Below the pieces are notes generated by a model. The model did no database searches, was not told where the DNA came from, and worked only from the letters and a program-made list of their open reading frames with translations. Below, piece after piece: positions 10,039 through 18,014 of a stretch of 64,000 bases of DNA. The translations under genes were made by a program, and so were the position numbers. This DNA comes from Bosea sp. ANAM02 (GTDB taxonomy: Bacteria; Pseudomonadota; Alphaproteobacteria; Rhizobiales; Beijerinckiaceae), in the NCBI RefSeq assembly GCF_011764485.1, contig NZ_AP022848.1, forward strand, positions 1,020,001 to 1,084,000. The letters run 5' to 3'. Position 1 is the first letter of the stretch. The number at the start of each line of letters is the position of its first letter.

Positions 10039-10347
10039 GTCGTCAGTCTCGCATCAGAGCGGGAAGTGCGGATGAAAAACCGTTCGTCTCAAGCGAAAGT
10101 TCCCGTGTCGAGCCGATCAACGGCTTATTTGCATCCGATCCTTGGCTTGTTATGCCTCTGCGAATTGGATTGCCAGGAACGCAATGGTATCCGAGCCGGG
10201 TAAGGCCAAGCTCAGGCGGCGGACGCCGATGTCATCGCATCGTCCGAAAGCGGGCCTTCAACGTCCTGGGTGGCGGCCGACCTCGCCATCGATCCAGCAA
10301 GCTATCTCGATTTCGCGGCCGACGAGATTGGTAAGCTCTTCTCAGGC
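10039..10347. other. Intergenic region with no clear gene
   Basis: Contains the promoter region of the second ku gene and about 200 bases of non-coding sequence leading into the IS remnant. Short open frames are present in several registers, one reading DPASYLDFAADEIGKLF, but none shows a start with a ribosome site or a family I recognise. Confidence 0.5.
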
Positions 10348-10730
10348 TCCGGCTTGGCGATCCGCATCGACCGAAGGCTGAAGGCGATCGATGTCATCGA
10401 CGTGCTCTCGGACCTCTTCATCCTGCGCGGTGTGCCGGAGCATATTCGTTCAGACAAAGGCCCCAAGTTCGTCGCCAAGGCCGTGCAGGGTTGGATCAGC
10501 GCGGTTGGCGCGAGACCGCCTACATCGCACCCGGCAGCCCCTGGGAGAACGGCTTCATCGAGTCGTTCAACGCCCGGCTCCGGGACGAGTTTCTCGATGG
10601 CGAGATCTTCTACACCCTCGCCGAGGCGAAGATCGCCGTCGAAAGTGGGCGGCGGCACTTCAACACCGTGCGCCCACACGGCTCGCTCGGTTACAAGCCT
10701 CCCGCGCCGGAGGTTCTCATCCCTCCATGA
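10348..10730 (+). pseudogene. IS3-family transposase remnant (orfB), frameshifted
   Basis: C-terminal half of an IS3-family (IS2/IS407-like) OrfB transposase. The first frame reads LAIRIDRRLKAIDVIDVLSD and continues FILRGVPEHIRSDKGPKFVA to about 10513; one missing base near GGCGCGAGACCG shifts the rest to the next frame, TAYIAPGSPWENGFIESFNA to LGYKPPAPEVLIPP. The second Asp (SDKG) and the Glu (FIESF) of the DDE triad are present, but the first Asp and the whole N-terminal half are missing. Conserved Asn/Glu after the second Asp have become Lys. The element's right end probably lies near 10836, where a GGACC...GGATCA stretch resembles the termini of such elements. Confidence 0.85.
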
Positions 10731-11208
10731 CCGCGCGGGCGGCTGCGCAACCCGGGCCTGCTACGCCGCCCGCGCTGGCGCCCAGGCCAACCGTACATTA
10801 ACAATCAAGCCGGACCTCTCGACGGGGCGGATCAGATCCCGGATCGGTGTCGTTCTGCGGCTTTTCCGAAATGAGGGTTCACTCTCGCGAAGTGAAGCTG
10901 TCTCGCAGTGACGATCCTGGCTTGCCCCCCGGAACCCGGCTGTCGAAAAATGCCCGGACGGCGCAGAGTAAGGTTCGACACATCCGGGATTGATCAGGTC
11001 GATGCGTCTGCAAGCAAGTCGTCGGTTTCGAGTGAATATCGGCCGAGAAGTTTATATTAGTTCGATTTATTATTCCGTTTTGAAGAATAAAGCGACGCGA
11101 CTTAACGCTGTTCCCACAGGCATTCCTTGGTTGGATTGCGCTACCGCCTGAATGGCATCAAGATAGCGAGGTTTTTAGTCACTTTCGATTTCGGCTGGAG
11201 GGGAAGGA
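10731..11208. promoter_or_regulatory. Intergenic region with AT-rich island upstream of adenylation operon
   Basis: 478 bases without a gene. The first 100 are probably the right end of the IS remnant. From about 11035 to 11105 the sequence turns unusually AT-rich for this window (GTTTATATTAGTTCG, then TTTATTATTCCG), which marks a likely promoter or foreign-DNA segment for the operon starting at 11209. I cannot assign exact -35/-10 boxes. Confidence 0.45.
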
Positions 11209-12819
11209 GTGGGGGATTGCTTCAATCTGGCGCGTGGGTTGGCGCGACAGGCGAGGGAATGTCCTGACGCATTGGCTCTCCAGGCTGGCGGGATTGCGCT
11301 GACCTATGGCGCGCTTGCGCGACAGGTGACGGAGCTTGCGGGATTGCTCGCGGGGCATCGTCGGTCGCGGCGCATCGGCATTCTCGGCACGCGCAGCAGC
11401 GAGGCCTATATCGGCATTCTCGCTGCCTGCTGGGCTGGCAGCGCCTATGTCCCGCTCAATCTCAAATGGCCGGCCGCGCGCCTGATCGCCCTGTTCGGCC
11501 AGTTGCAGCTCGATGCCCTCATCGCCGACGAGAACGGCACCGGCCTCCTGACGCCGGAGGTTCTCGCCAACGCTCCCGATCTGGTCGTGATCCCGGCCGG
11601 GCGCACGCTCGCGCCGGCCCGGCCCGATCAATCCGTGCTTCCGCGCGGCAGCTTTACGGTTCCGCCACTCGACGAGCCGGTGCCCGTCGCGCCCGGCGAC
11701 GCCGGCTACATCATCTTCACCTCCGGCACGACCGGGCTGCCGAAGGGCGTGATGATCTCGGCCGGTTCGCTGGCTCATTATCTCGATCAGAGCGAGCCAT
11801 GGACGCGCTATGGCCCCGCCGACCGGATCGGCGAGGCCTGCGACGTCACCTTCGATCTCTCGGTCCATAATCTGTTTCTCTGCCTGCGGGCCTGCGCCTC
11901 GCTGCATGTGATGTCGCAGCTCGAAATGCTGGCTCCGGCGCGCTTCATCCGCGGCCATGAGCTTACGGCCTGGATGTCGGTGCCGACGGTGATCGCGCTG
12001 ATGCGGCAGAGCGGGGCGCTGAAGCCGGGCATCTTCCCGAGCCTCAGGCTCTCGATCTTCTGCGGCGAGCCGCTGCCGGTCTCGGCGGCGCAGGCCTGGG
12101 CGGCGGCCACGCCCAACGGCGTCGTCGAGAACATCTACGGGCCGACCGAGGCGACGGTGATCGGCCTGCGCCAGCCCTTGACGGAGCCGCCGGTCGTGAC
12201 CGAAGGGCGCGATATCCTCGCGATCGGCCGGCCCTATCCCACCATGAAGGTGGCCATTCTCGATCCGCGGCAGCAGCCGGTCGCGGCGGGCGAAGCCGGC
12301 GAGATCGCGCTCGCGGGTCCGCAGCTCGGCATCGGCTATTTCGGCCTGCCGGAGCTGACGGCCGATCGCTTCCGCATGATCCGCGGCGAGCGCTGGTATT
12401 TGACCGGCGATCTCGGGCGCATGGACGCGCATGGGGTCTTCCATCATCTCGGCCGGATCGACAATCAGGTGAAGCTCAAGGGCAACCGGGTCGAGCTGGA
12501 GGAGATCGACACGCATCTGCGCCGGGCCGCGGGCACCGACCTCGTCGCGACCGTGGCCTGGCCGGTCGCCCATGGCTCGGCCGAAGGGCTCGTCGCCTTC
12601 GTCAGCGGCGGCCATGGCGATGTCGAGGCGATCAGGCGGGATCTCGTGCGGAAGCTGCCGCGCTATCTCGTCCCCGGCCGGATCGTCACCGGACCGGACC
12701 TGCCCCGCAACATCAACGGCAAGATCGACCGTGGCGCGCTGGCGCACCGGCTCGATCAGGATGCCCGGTCCGTTTCCGTCGAGGCCGAGGTCATCCGCCC
12801 GGCCGACCCTGTTTCCTGA
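11209..12819 (+). CDS. Amino-acid adenylation enzyme (ANL superfamily, DltA-like)
   Basis: Stand-alone adenylation enzyme of 536 residues predicted to activate an amino acid as AMP ester and load it on a carrier protein. Visible core motifs: A3 FTSGTTGLPKG (170-180), A4 FDLSV with Asp216 at the place that binds the alpha-amino group in amino-acid-activating domains, A5 YGPTEAT, A7 YLTGDLG, A8 GRIDNQVKLKGNRVELEEI and A10 NGKIDR with Lys505. Start GTG, preceded by GGAGG at seven bases. The next gene is a carrier protein 14 bases downstream, then a GNAT-like transferase and a flippase: the logic of a dlt system without DltB/DltD. Substrate unknown. Confidence 0.88.
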   Translation: MGDCFNLARGLARQARECPDALALQAGGIALTYGALARQVTELAGLLAGHRRSRRIGILGTRSSEAYIGILAACWAGSAYVPLNLKWPAARLIALFGQLQLDALIADENGTGLLTPEVLANAPDLVVIPAGRTLAPARPDQSVLPRGSFTVPPLDEPVPVAPGDAGYIIFTSGTTGLPKGVMISAGSLAHYLDQSEPWTRYGPADRIGEACDVTFDLSVHNLFLCLRACASLHVMSQLEMLAPARFIRGHELTAWMSVPTVIALMRQSGALKPGIFPSLRLSIFCGEPLPVSAAQAWAAATPNGVVENIYGPTEATVIGLRQPLTEPPVVTEGRDILAIGRPYPTMKVAILDPRQQPVAAGEAGEIALAGPQLGIGYFGLPELTADRFRMIRGERWYLTGDLGRMDAHGVFHHLGRIDNQVKLKGNRVELEEIDTHLRRAAGTDLVATVAWPVAHGSAEGLVAFVSGGHGDVEAIRRDLVRKLPRYLVPGRIVTGPDLPRNINGKIDRGALAHRLDQDARSVSVEAEVIRPADPVS

Positions 12820-12833
12820 CGAAAGGAGGATAT

Positions 12834-13082
12834 GTGAACGTCGATCCGCAAGACCTGCGCCGAACCGTCGTCGCATTGCTCGCCGAGGCCGGACATGCCG
12901 GCCCGATCTGCGAGAGCGAGTCGCTGTTCCTGAGCGGGCGGCTCGATTCCCTTGCCGCTGCCGAAATCCTGGCGCTGCTCGAACGCGATTACGGGCTCGA
13001 TCTGGCCGATGCCAATTTCGACATCACCGGGATCGACACGCTCGCTCGGCTCGAGGCGCTGGCGCGTCAGCAGCCCGCCTGA
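12834..13082 (+). CDS. Acyl/peptidyl carrier protein
   Basis: 82-residue phosphopantetheine carrier protein with the attachment serine at position 39 in GRLDSLAAAEIL. Start GTG after a strong AAGGAGG site. It follows the adenylation gene by 14 bases, and its stop overlaps the ATG of the next gene (TGATG), so the three are translationally coupled. The likely role is to receive the amino acid activated by the preceding enzyme and hand it to the GNAT-like protein. It needs a phosphopantetheinyl transferase, which is not encoded in the window. Confidence 0.88.
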   Translation: MNVDPQDLRRTVVALLAEAGHAGPICESESLFLSGRLDSLAAAEILALLERDYGLDLADANFDITGIDTLARLEALARQQPA

Positions 13083-13993
13083 TGCGGGACACGAGCGCCG
13101 ACGCCCTCCCGGAGGTCTTGCCCGAGGCTGGAGCGACAGCCGCTGCGCGCCCGCGCTTCCTGCGCCCGATCGGGTCGTCCCGGCGCGACGAGGCCGTGAC
13201 GCTGCTGATGGAGGGCTTTCCGGCGACCAGCCGCGCCTTCTGGGAGCGGGGGTTGGAGCGGCAGGTCGCACTGCAGGGCGGTGATTTCGGCTATTGCCTG
13301 GAGGCGGGCGGCCAGGTCGTCGGCATTATGCTGGCCTTGCGCAGCACGCGCAGCCGACCCGACGGGACGCTCTATCCCGTGGTCAACCTGTCGAGCTGGT
13401 ACATCCAGCCGGCGCATCGCTGGCGCGCCGTTCCGATGCTGCGCGCCATCGTCGAGGAGAGCGATGGGCTCGTCACCGATCTCACCGCCTCCGAGTCGAT
13501 CTACCGGATGAATGCCGCTGTCGGCCTGTCGCCCTGGAGCAATGGCATGATTCTCGCCGGCGTCCTGCCCTGGGCCGCGCTGCCGGCCCGGCGCGGCTCC
13601 AGCGTGCTGCGCCTCGCTCAGGCGACCGCAGTGCTCGGCCCGGCTGAGGCCGCGATGCTGGAATGGCATGAGCGGGACGGGCTGATCGCCGGCGTGCTTT
13701 GCGAGGAAACGAGCACCTGCCCGCTGCTCTTCCGCCCGATCCGGCGCAAGGGGGTGCGCTTCGCTCAGTTGATCTTCGCCGGCAGCCGCAAGGCCGTGAT
13801 CCGCAACCTGCCGGCAGTGATGCGCTTTCTCGCCGGCCGCGGCATCCTGTTCCTGTCGATCGACGCGTATCGCGAGGATTGCCCGCGGGGCGCCTTCTTC
13901 CGACCCGGACGGCAGCGCTTCTGGCGTGGCGTGGTCGACCGAGACCGGCTCGACTACGCCTATTCCGAACTCGTCCTGTTCGGCGTCTCCTAG
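13082..13993 (+). CDS. GNAT-like acyl/aminoacyl transferase
   Basis: 303-residue soluble protein whose first half has a GNAT-like layout: a FLRPIGSSRRDEAVTLL opening, a strand-rich CLEAGGQVVGIMLALRS segment and WYIQPAHRWRAVPMLRAIVE in place of the CoA-binding motif. The usual Q/RxxGxG/A signature is degenerate, so the donor may be a carrier-bound group rather than CoA (inference). The second half (after about residue 170) has no motif I know. The ATG overlaps the carrier-protein stop by one base. Position between carrier and flippase suggests it moves the activated residue onto a lipid-linked or surface molecule. Confidence 0.65.
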   Translation: MRDTSADALPEVLPEAGATAAARPRFLRPIGSSRRDEAVTLLMEGFPATSRAFWERGLERQVALQGGDFGYCLEAGGQVVGIMLALRSTRSRPDGTLYPVVNLSSWYIQPAHRWRAVPMLRAIVEESDGLVTDLTASESIYRMNAAVGLSPWSNGMILAGVLPWAALPARRGSSVLRLAQATAVLGPAEAAMLEWHERDGLIAGVLCEETSTCPLLFRPIRRKGVRFAQLIFAGSRKAVIRNLPAVMRFLAGRGILFLSIDAYREDCPRGAFFRPGRQRFWRGVVDRDRLDYAYSELVLFGVS

Positions 13994-14019
13994 GCGGGAC
14001 GGCAGGCAGTCACCCGGTG

Positions 14020-15459
14020 ATGCTCCTTCGCAAGACGCTGCTCTACATGCCGGCCGGGACGCTCGGCCCGCTGATCCAGCTCGCCACCATCGTGGTGCTG
14101 ACCCATTGGCTGGCGCCGGTCGAGCTCGGCGTCTACGCATTGGTGGTGGCGCTGCAGGATCTCGCGCAGATCGCGACGCTGTCCTGGTGGTCGCAATATG
14201 GGCTGCGCTATCTCGACGAGACCGATCCGGCCTTGCGGGCGCGGCAGGATCGCACCGAGATCGGCGTGATCGCCCTGGCCGGGATCGCTCAGGCACTGCT
14301 CGTCGCGGGCTTCACCATCGTGCTGGGGGATGGCCCGGCGGAGCCCGGCCTTATCGGCAGCGCGGCGCTCGCCGGCGTCATGCGCGGAACCGTCGTGCAT
14401 GCGAGCGTCCGTGCTCGGGCGCAGCAGCAGATCGGGCTGCATGCCTTCGCGCAGATGGCGGCCCCCTGCCTGAGCCTCGGCTTGAGCCTGGCCGGCTTCG
14501 CCCTGTTCGGGCCCGGCCTGACGGTGGCCTTCCTCGCCATGGCGCTCGGCCATTGTCTCGTCGCCCTGCCCATGGCGCTGAAGCTCGATTATCGCCAGGT
14601 CCGTGGCGGTATCGACCATGCCACGTTGCGGAGAGGCTTCCGCTACGGCGTCTTCACGGCGCTGGGCGCCGGCCTTGCCTGGGGCTCGATGCAGAGCATG
14701 CGCTTCGTCACCGATCTGGTGTTCGGCGCGGCGGCGGTCGGCCTGATCCATGTCGGCTGGGGCATCGGCCAGCGCATCGCCACCCAGCTCTCCGTGCTGG
14801 CGACGACGGCTTTGTTCCCGATGGCGGCCAGCCGCGCCCGGACCGAAGGCATCGCCGCGGGCGTGAGCCAGTTGCTGGTCGCGGGACCGATCCTGCTCGC
14901 CGTGCTGGCGCCCGCGACGGTCGGGCTCGCTTTTGTCGCCGGGCCGGCCGCCCGCCTCCTGACCGCGCCGGCCTATCAGGAGATGACGGCGGCGATCCTG
15001 CCCGTGGCGATGCTGGCAGGGGGCGTGCGGGCCTTCCGCAATCACTATCTCGACGAAATCCTGCAGCTGACCGACCGGTCGCGCCTGATGACGGCGCTGG
15101 ACGGGCTCGAGGCCGTGACCACGATGCTGCTTTGCGGCGCCGGCGCATTGCTCTACGGCATCGCCGGCGCCCTGATCGGATGCCTGGTCGCCGCCATCCT
15201 GGCGACGGCATTGGCCGTCGTCCTGGTCGCGCGGCAGCATGGCCCCTTGCTGACGGCGCGTGCCATCTTCGCGACGGGGACGGCCTGCCTGGCGATGGCT
15301 GCCGTTCTCGCAGCGCTGCCGAGGCCAGAAGGGCTCGTCGGATTGACCGTCACCTGCTGTCTCGGCGGGACCGTCTATCTCGCGATCTACGCCTTGTTCG
15401 AGCACCGCGCGCTCAGGCAGCTGGCGCGCGGCTCGTTCACGCGGAAGCATGGCGGCTAG
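14020..15459 (+). CDS. Polysaccharide-type flippase (MOP superfamily, Wzx-like)
   Basis: 479-residue integral membrane protein with about 12-14 hydrophobic segments along its whole length, beginning LLYMPAGTLGPLIQLATIVV, and the domain spacing of oligosaccharide exporters of the MOP superfamily (conserved GPL...ELGVYALV opening). Predicted to move a lipid-linked molecule across the inner membrane. Last gene of the operon with adenylation enzyme, carrier and GNAT-like protein; 26 bases separate it from the preceding gene. No glycosyltransferase or polymerase is adjacent, so the cargo is unclear. A GTG directly before the ATG could also be the start. Confidence 0.85.
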   Translation: MLLRKTLLYMPAGTLGPLIQLATIVVLTHWLAPVELGVYALVVALQDLAQIATLSWWSQYGLRYLDETDPALRARQDRTEIGVIALAGIAQALLVAGFTIVLGDGPAEPGLIGSAALAGVMRGTVVHASVRARAQQQIGLHAFAQMAAPCLSLGLSLAGFALFGPGLTVAFLAMALGHCLVALPMALKLDYRQVRGGIDHATLRRGFRYGVFTALGAGLAWGSMQSMRFVTDLVFGAAAVGLIHVGWGIGQRIATQLSVLATTALFPMAASRARTEGIAAGVSQLLVAGPILLAVLAPATVGLAFVAGPAARLLTAPAYQEMTAAILPVAMLAGGVRAFRNHYLDEILQLTDRSRLMTALDGLEAVTTMLLCGAGALLYGIAGALIGCLVAAILATALAVVLVARQHGPLLTARAIFATGTACLAMAAVLAALPRPEGLVGLTVTCCLGGTVYLAIYALFEHRALRQLARGSFTRKHGG

Positions 15460-15577
15460 ATCGTCCCGCATCGAAGATGCCACTGGGCCGCCGGTCAGCG
15501 TTCTCGTCCCAAACAGTCCAGCGGTATCCGGCGGTCGTCCTCGGGTGCGGCCGCATCAGATTCCGGCTTGTGCCGGA

Positions 15578-15599
15578 CAAACTGGTTCTATATTGGTCT
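15578..15599 (+). promoter_or_regulatory. Predicted operator/promoter, TGGTYC-N5-TGGTCY direct repeat
   Basis: Upstream of the PP2C-sugar-transporter operon. TGGTTC and TGGTCT boxes lie 11 bases apart and overlap a possible -10 (TATATT). It matches the site before murQ at 16 of 22 positions, and both are preceded by TTCCGGCTTG. A third version lies between anmK and its divergent neighbour. Inferred to bind the GntR regulator encoded at 31350. Confidence 0.6.
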
Positions 15600-15632
15600 A
15601 TATTACGACCGCGTCTGATGCCAGCGCGGCAG

Positions 15633-16625
15633 ATGGGAGCGTCCGGAACGGTGCAAGGCGAGGGGCTTGTATCAGCGTCTGTCGACCACTTCGCGCCGGC
15701 TGCCAGTGAAGCCGGGCCGGGCTGGCGCGTGATCTCGCAAGCCAGCGAAAAGGGCAGCGCCGCCTATAACGAGGACATCTCGGGAGCGGCCGGTTCCTGT
15801 GCCTGGATCATCGACGGTTCGGCGTTCTTCTCCGGTGCAGCCCGCACGACCATCGAATCGGAAGGCGCCTGGCTCGTCCGGCGGATCGACGCGATCCTGC
15901 GCGCGAACGCGCCGGAAACCTTGGACTTTTCGGCCTGGGCCGAAGAGCTCGAACGGCAATTGCAACAGGACTATGCGGCGCTGGGCGACGGATATCCGGA
16001 GCGCGAGCCAGGTGAGGGGCCTTCCGCCGTGCTCGGCCTTATCCGCCTGCGGCGCGAAAGGGATGCCTGCCGCATCGAGGGAGCCATGATCGGCGACGTC
16101 TCGATCATGATGCGGGACGGCGGCCGGCTCGAACGCTGGACCGATCCGTCGAGCGGCCCGTTCGAGGCCCGGACCATCGCGGCGGCGACTGCGGACGGAC
16201 ATCTTCCCGGCGAGGTGATCTCGCCGAAGGCGCTGGCGCAGATCCTGCGCAACCGGCGCTCGCTCAACCGGGAGGGCGGCTATTGGGCCGTCAATCCCGG
16301 CCTGAGCTGGACGGCGGGCCTGCGCCTGTTCTCGGCCGAGGTCTCGCCGGAGGCGACCGTCCTGCTCGCTTCCGACGGCTTCATGCGCCTCGTCGATGTG
16401 GTCGCGCATTGCGACGAGGCCGGGCTGATGGATGCGGTCGAGCGCCGAGGCGTCACGGCTGCCGTTGCCGAATTGCGCCGGCTCGAAAGCGCGGACCCGC
16501 TGGCGGAGCGCTTCAGACGCGTGAAGATCCATGACGATGCCACCGCGTTGCTGGTGACGCCGGCTTCGCGCGACGATCCTGTCGAAAAGCCGTCACAAGA
16601 CGACGAGAACAACCAGGGAGAATGA
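15633..16625 (+). CDS. PP2C-like protein phosphatase
   Basis: About 330 residues with the metal-binding pattern of PP2C phosphatases: NED at 46-48, WIIDGS with Asp61, GDVSI, LASDGFMRLVD and HDDATALLV near the C terminus. The motifs are spread as in a full PP2C domain and there is no membrane segment or extra domain. Its stop overlaps an ATG of the next gene, so it is the first gene of the sugar ABC transporter operon. Its substrate (a protein or a small phosphate) cannot be told. Start uncertain among ATG 15618, ATG 15633 and GTG 15651; the conserved part begins near residue 31. Confidence 0.75.
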   Translation: MGASGTVQGEGLVSASVDHFAPAASEAGPGWRVISQASEKGSAAYNEDISGAAGSCAWIIDGSAFFSGAARTTIESEGAWLVRRIDAILRANAPETLDFSAWAEELERQLQQDYAALGDGYPEREPGEGPSAVLGLIRLRRERDACRIEGAMIGDVSIMMRDGGRLERWTDPSSGPFEARTIAAATADGHLPGEVISPKALAQILRNRRSLNREGGYWAVNPGLSWTAGLRLFSAEVSPEATVLLASDGFMRLVDVVAHCDEAGLMDAVERRGVTAAVAELRRLESADPLAERFRRVKIHDDATALLVTPASRDDPVEKPSQDDENNQGE

Positions 16626-16627
16626 CA

Positions 16628-17905
16628 ATGCTGGCCGGGCTTCAGACCAAATCCATCGTCAGGCGGACACTCGGAAAGCTGGCGCTGACGCTGTTCGCCG
16701 CCGCGACGGCTTTCGCCGCACCGGGGCAGGCGCAGGCGGAAGACATTACCATGTGGAGCTGGCGCCAGGAGGACAAGGCCGCCTATGCCAAGCTGATCGC
16801 CGCCTTCCGCAAGCACCATCCCGATATCAACGTGAAGTTCGAGGCCTTCGAGGCGGCGAACTACAACACCGTCCTTTCAACGGCGCTCGCCGGCGGCACC
16901 GGCCCGGATGTCGTGCAGGTCCGCGCCTATGGCACGCTGGGCGTCGGCAAGCCCGACTATCTCGTTCCGCTCGACAAGACGATGGTGCCGGAATTCGCGA
17001 ATTTCCCGGATTCGGCGATCGCCGCCGAGACGATGCGGGCCGACGGCAAGCTCTATGCCGTGCCCTTCGCCTCGCAGACCATGCTGATCATCTACAACAA
17101 GGAGCTGTTCGAGAAGGCGGGCGTCACGCCGCCGAACACCTGGGACGAGCTCGTCGCCGTCTCAAAGACGTTGAAGGAAAAGGGCATCAACCCGTTCGGC
17201 AACGGCACGGCGACGGCCTGGCAGAACGAGACGATCGTCGGCGCGTTGCTCTCCTCGCTGATCGGGCGGCAGTTCGAGCAGGACGTGCTCGCCGGCAAGG
17301 CCGATTTCACCGACGCCCGCTTCGTCGGTGCGCTCGCCAGGCTCAACGAGATCAAGGAATATTTCGCGCCGAATTTCTCGGGCGTCGACTATGCGGCCTC
17401 CCAGCAGTTCTTCGCCGCGGGCCGGGCCGCGATGTTCGCCGGAGGGTCCTTCGAGATCGCGAACTTCCTGCGCCAGAATCCCAAGCTGAAGCTCGGCCTC
17501 TTCGCTTCGCCTGTCGCCAAGGCCGGCGACGAGCGCCTGGTCGCGCTCTTCTATGACGGCGGCTATGCAATCAATGCGGCGTCCAAGAAGCGGGACGCGG
17601 CGCTGAAGTTCCTGCGCTTCCTCGGCACGCCGGAATTCGGCACGGCCTTCTCGAACGAGTTGCAGAACATCTCGCCGATCAAGGGCGTCGTCTTCGAGAA
17701 CCCGCTGCTCAAGGAGGTCGCGACGCTGAACCAGAGCGCGATGTCCTACATCATGCTGGTCAATTTCCGCTATCAGGAGCCGACCGGCTCGGTGCTGCTG
17801 CAGGCGGGCGTGCAGAAGATGCTCGCCGGCAAGGCCACGCCGGCCGAGGTCGGCGCCGAGGTCACCAAGGGCATCGCAACCTATTACGCGCCCTTCAAGA
17901 AATAG
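16628..17905 (+). CDS. Sugar ABC transporter substrate-binding protein (family 1)
   Basis: Periplasmic binding protein of the MalE/UgpB type, about 425 residues. Signal peptide over the first 38 residues (positive start, ALTLFAAATAFAAPGQAQA). Then EDITMWSWRQEDKAAY and GTGPDVVQV, both typical of the family. AGGGAGA seven bases before the second ATG favours 16628 over the ATG at 16622 that overlaps the PP2C stop. Clustered with NanE and a BadF-type kinase, so the likely ligand is an amino sugar or an amino-sugar-containing disaccharide. A stem-loop follows the gene. Confidence 0.9.
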   Translation: MLAGLQTKSIVRRTLGKLALTLFAAATAFAAPGQAQAEDITMWSWRQEDKAAYAKLIAAFRKHHPDINVKFEAFEAANYNTVLSTALAGGTGPDVVQVRAYGTLGVGKPDYLVPLDKTMVPEFANFPDSAIAAETMRADGKLYAVPFASQTMLIIYNKELFEKAGVTPPNTWDELVAVSKTLKEKGINPFGNGTATAWQNETIVGALLSSLIGRQFEQDVLAGKADFTDARFVGALARLNEIKEYFAPNFSGVDYAASQQFFAAGRAAMFAGGSFEIANFLRQNPKLKLGLFASPVAKAGDERLVALFYDGGYAINAASKKRDAALKFLRFLGTPEFGTAFSNELQNISPIKGVVFENPLLKEVATLNQSAMSYIMLVNFRYQEPTGSVLLQAGVQKMLAGKATPAEVGAEVTKGIATYYAPFKK

Positions 17906-17931
17906 ACGCGACGCTGCGACGCCAGTCTGAG

Positions 17932-17958
17932 GTTCACGGTCGATTTGCGGCCGTGAAC
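17932..17958 (+). other. Intercistronic stem-loop after binding-protein gene
   Basis: GTTCACGG and CCGTGAAC form a perfect eight-pair stem around an 11-base loop, between the binding protein and the first permease gene. No T-run follows. Such hairpins often protect the upstream message and lower permease expression; that role is inferred. Confidence 0.55.
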
Positions 17959-18014
17959 GCTGGCCCCGTGCAGCCGCCGCTTGCCTCCCCGGCGCATCCC
18001 GAGGGCCAGAGCCG

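Noticed and set aside
10142..10381. Open frames between ku and the IS remnant as genes
   Set aside because: No ribosome site or family pattern, and several overlapping registers are open at once, as expected for non-coding GC-rich DNA.
13926..15632. Long N-terminal extension of the PP2C-like frame over the flippase gene
   Set aside because: The extension overlaps the flippase in another frame and is Arg/Gly/Ala-rich; the PP2C-like motifs begin only after about 15710.
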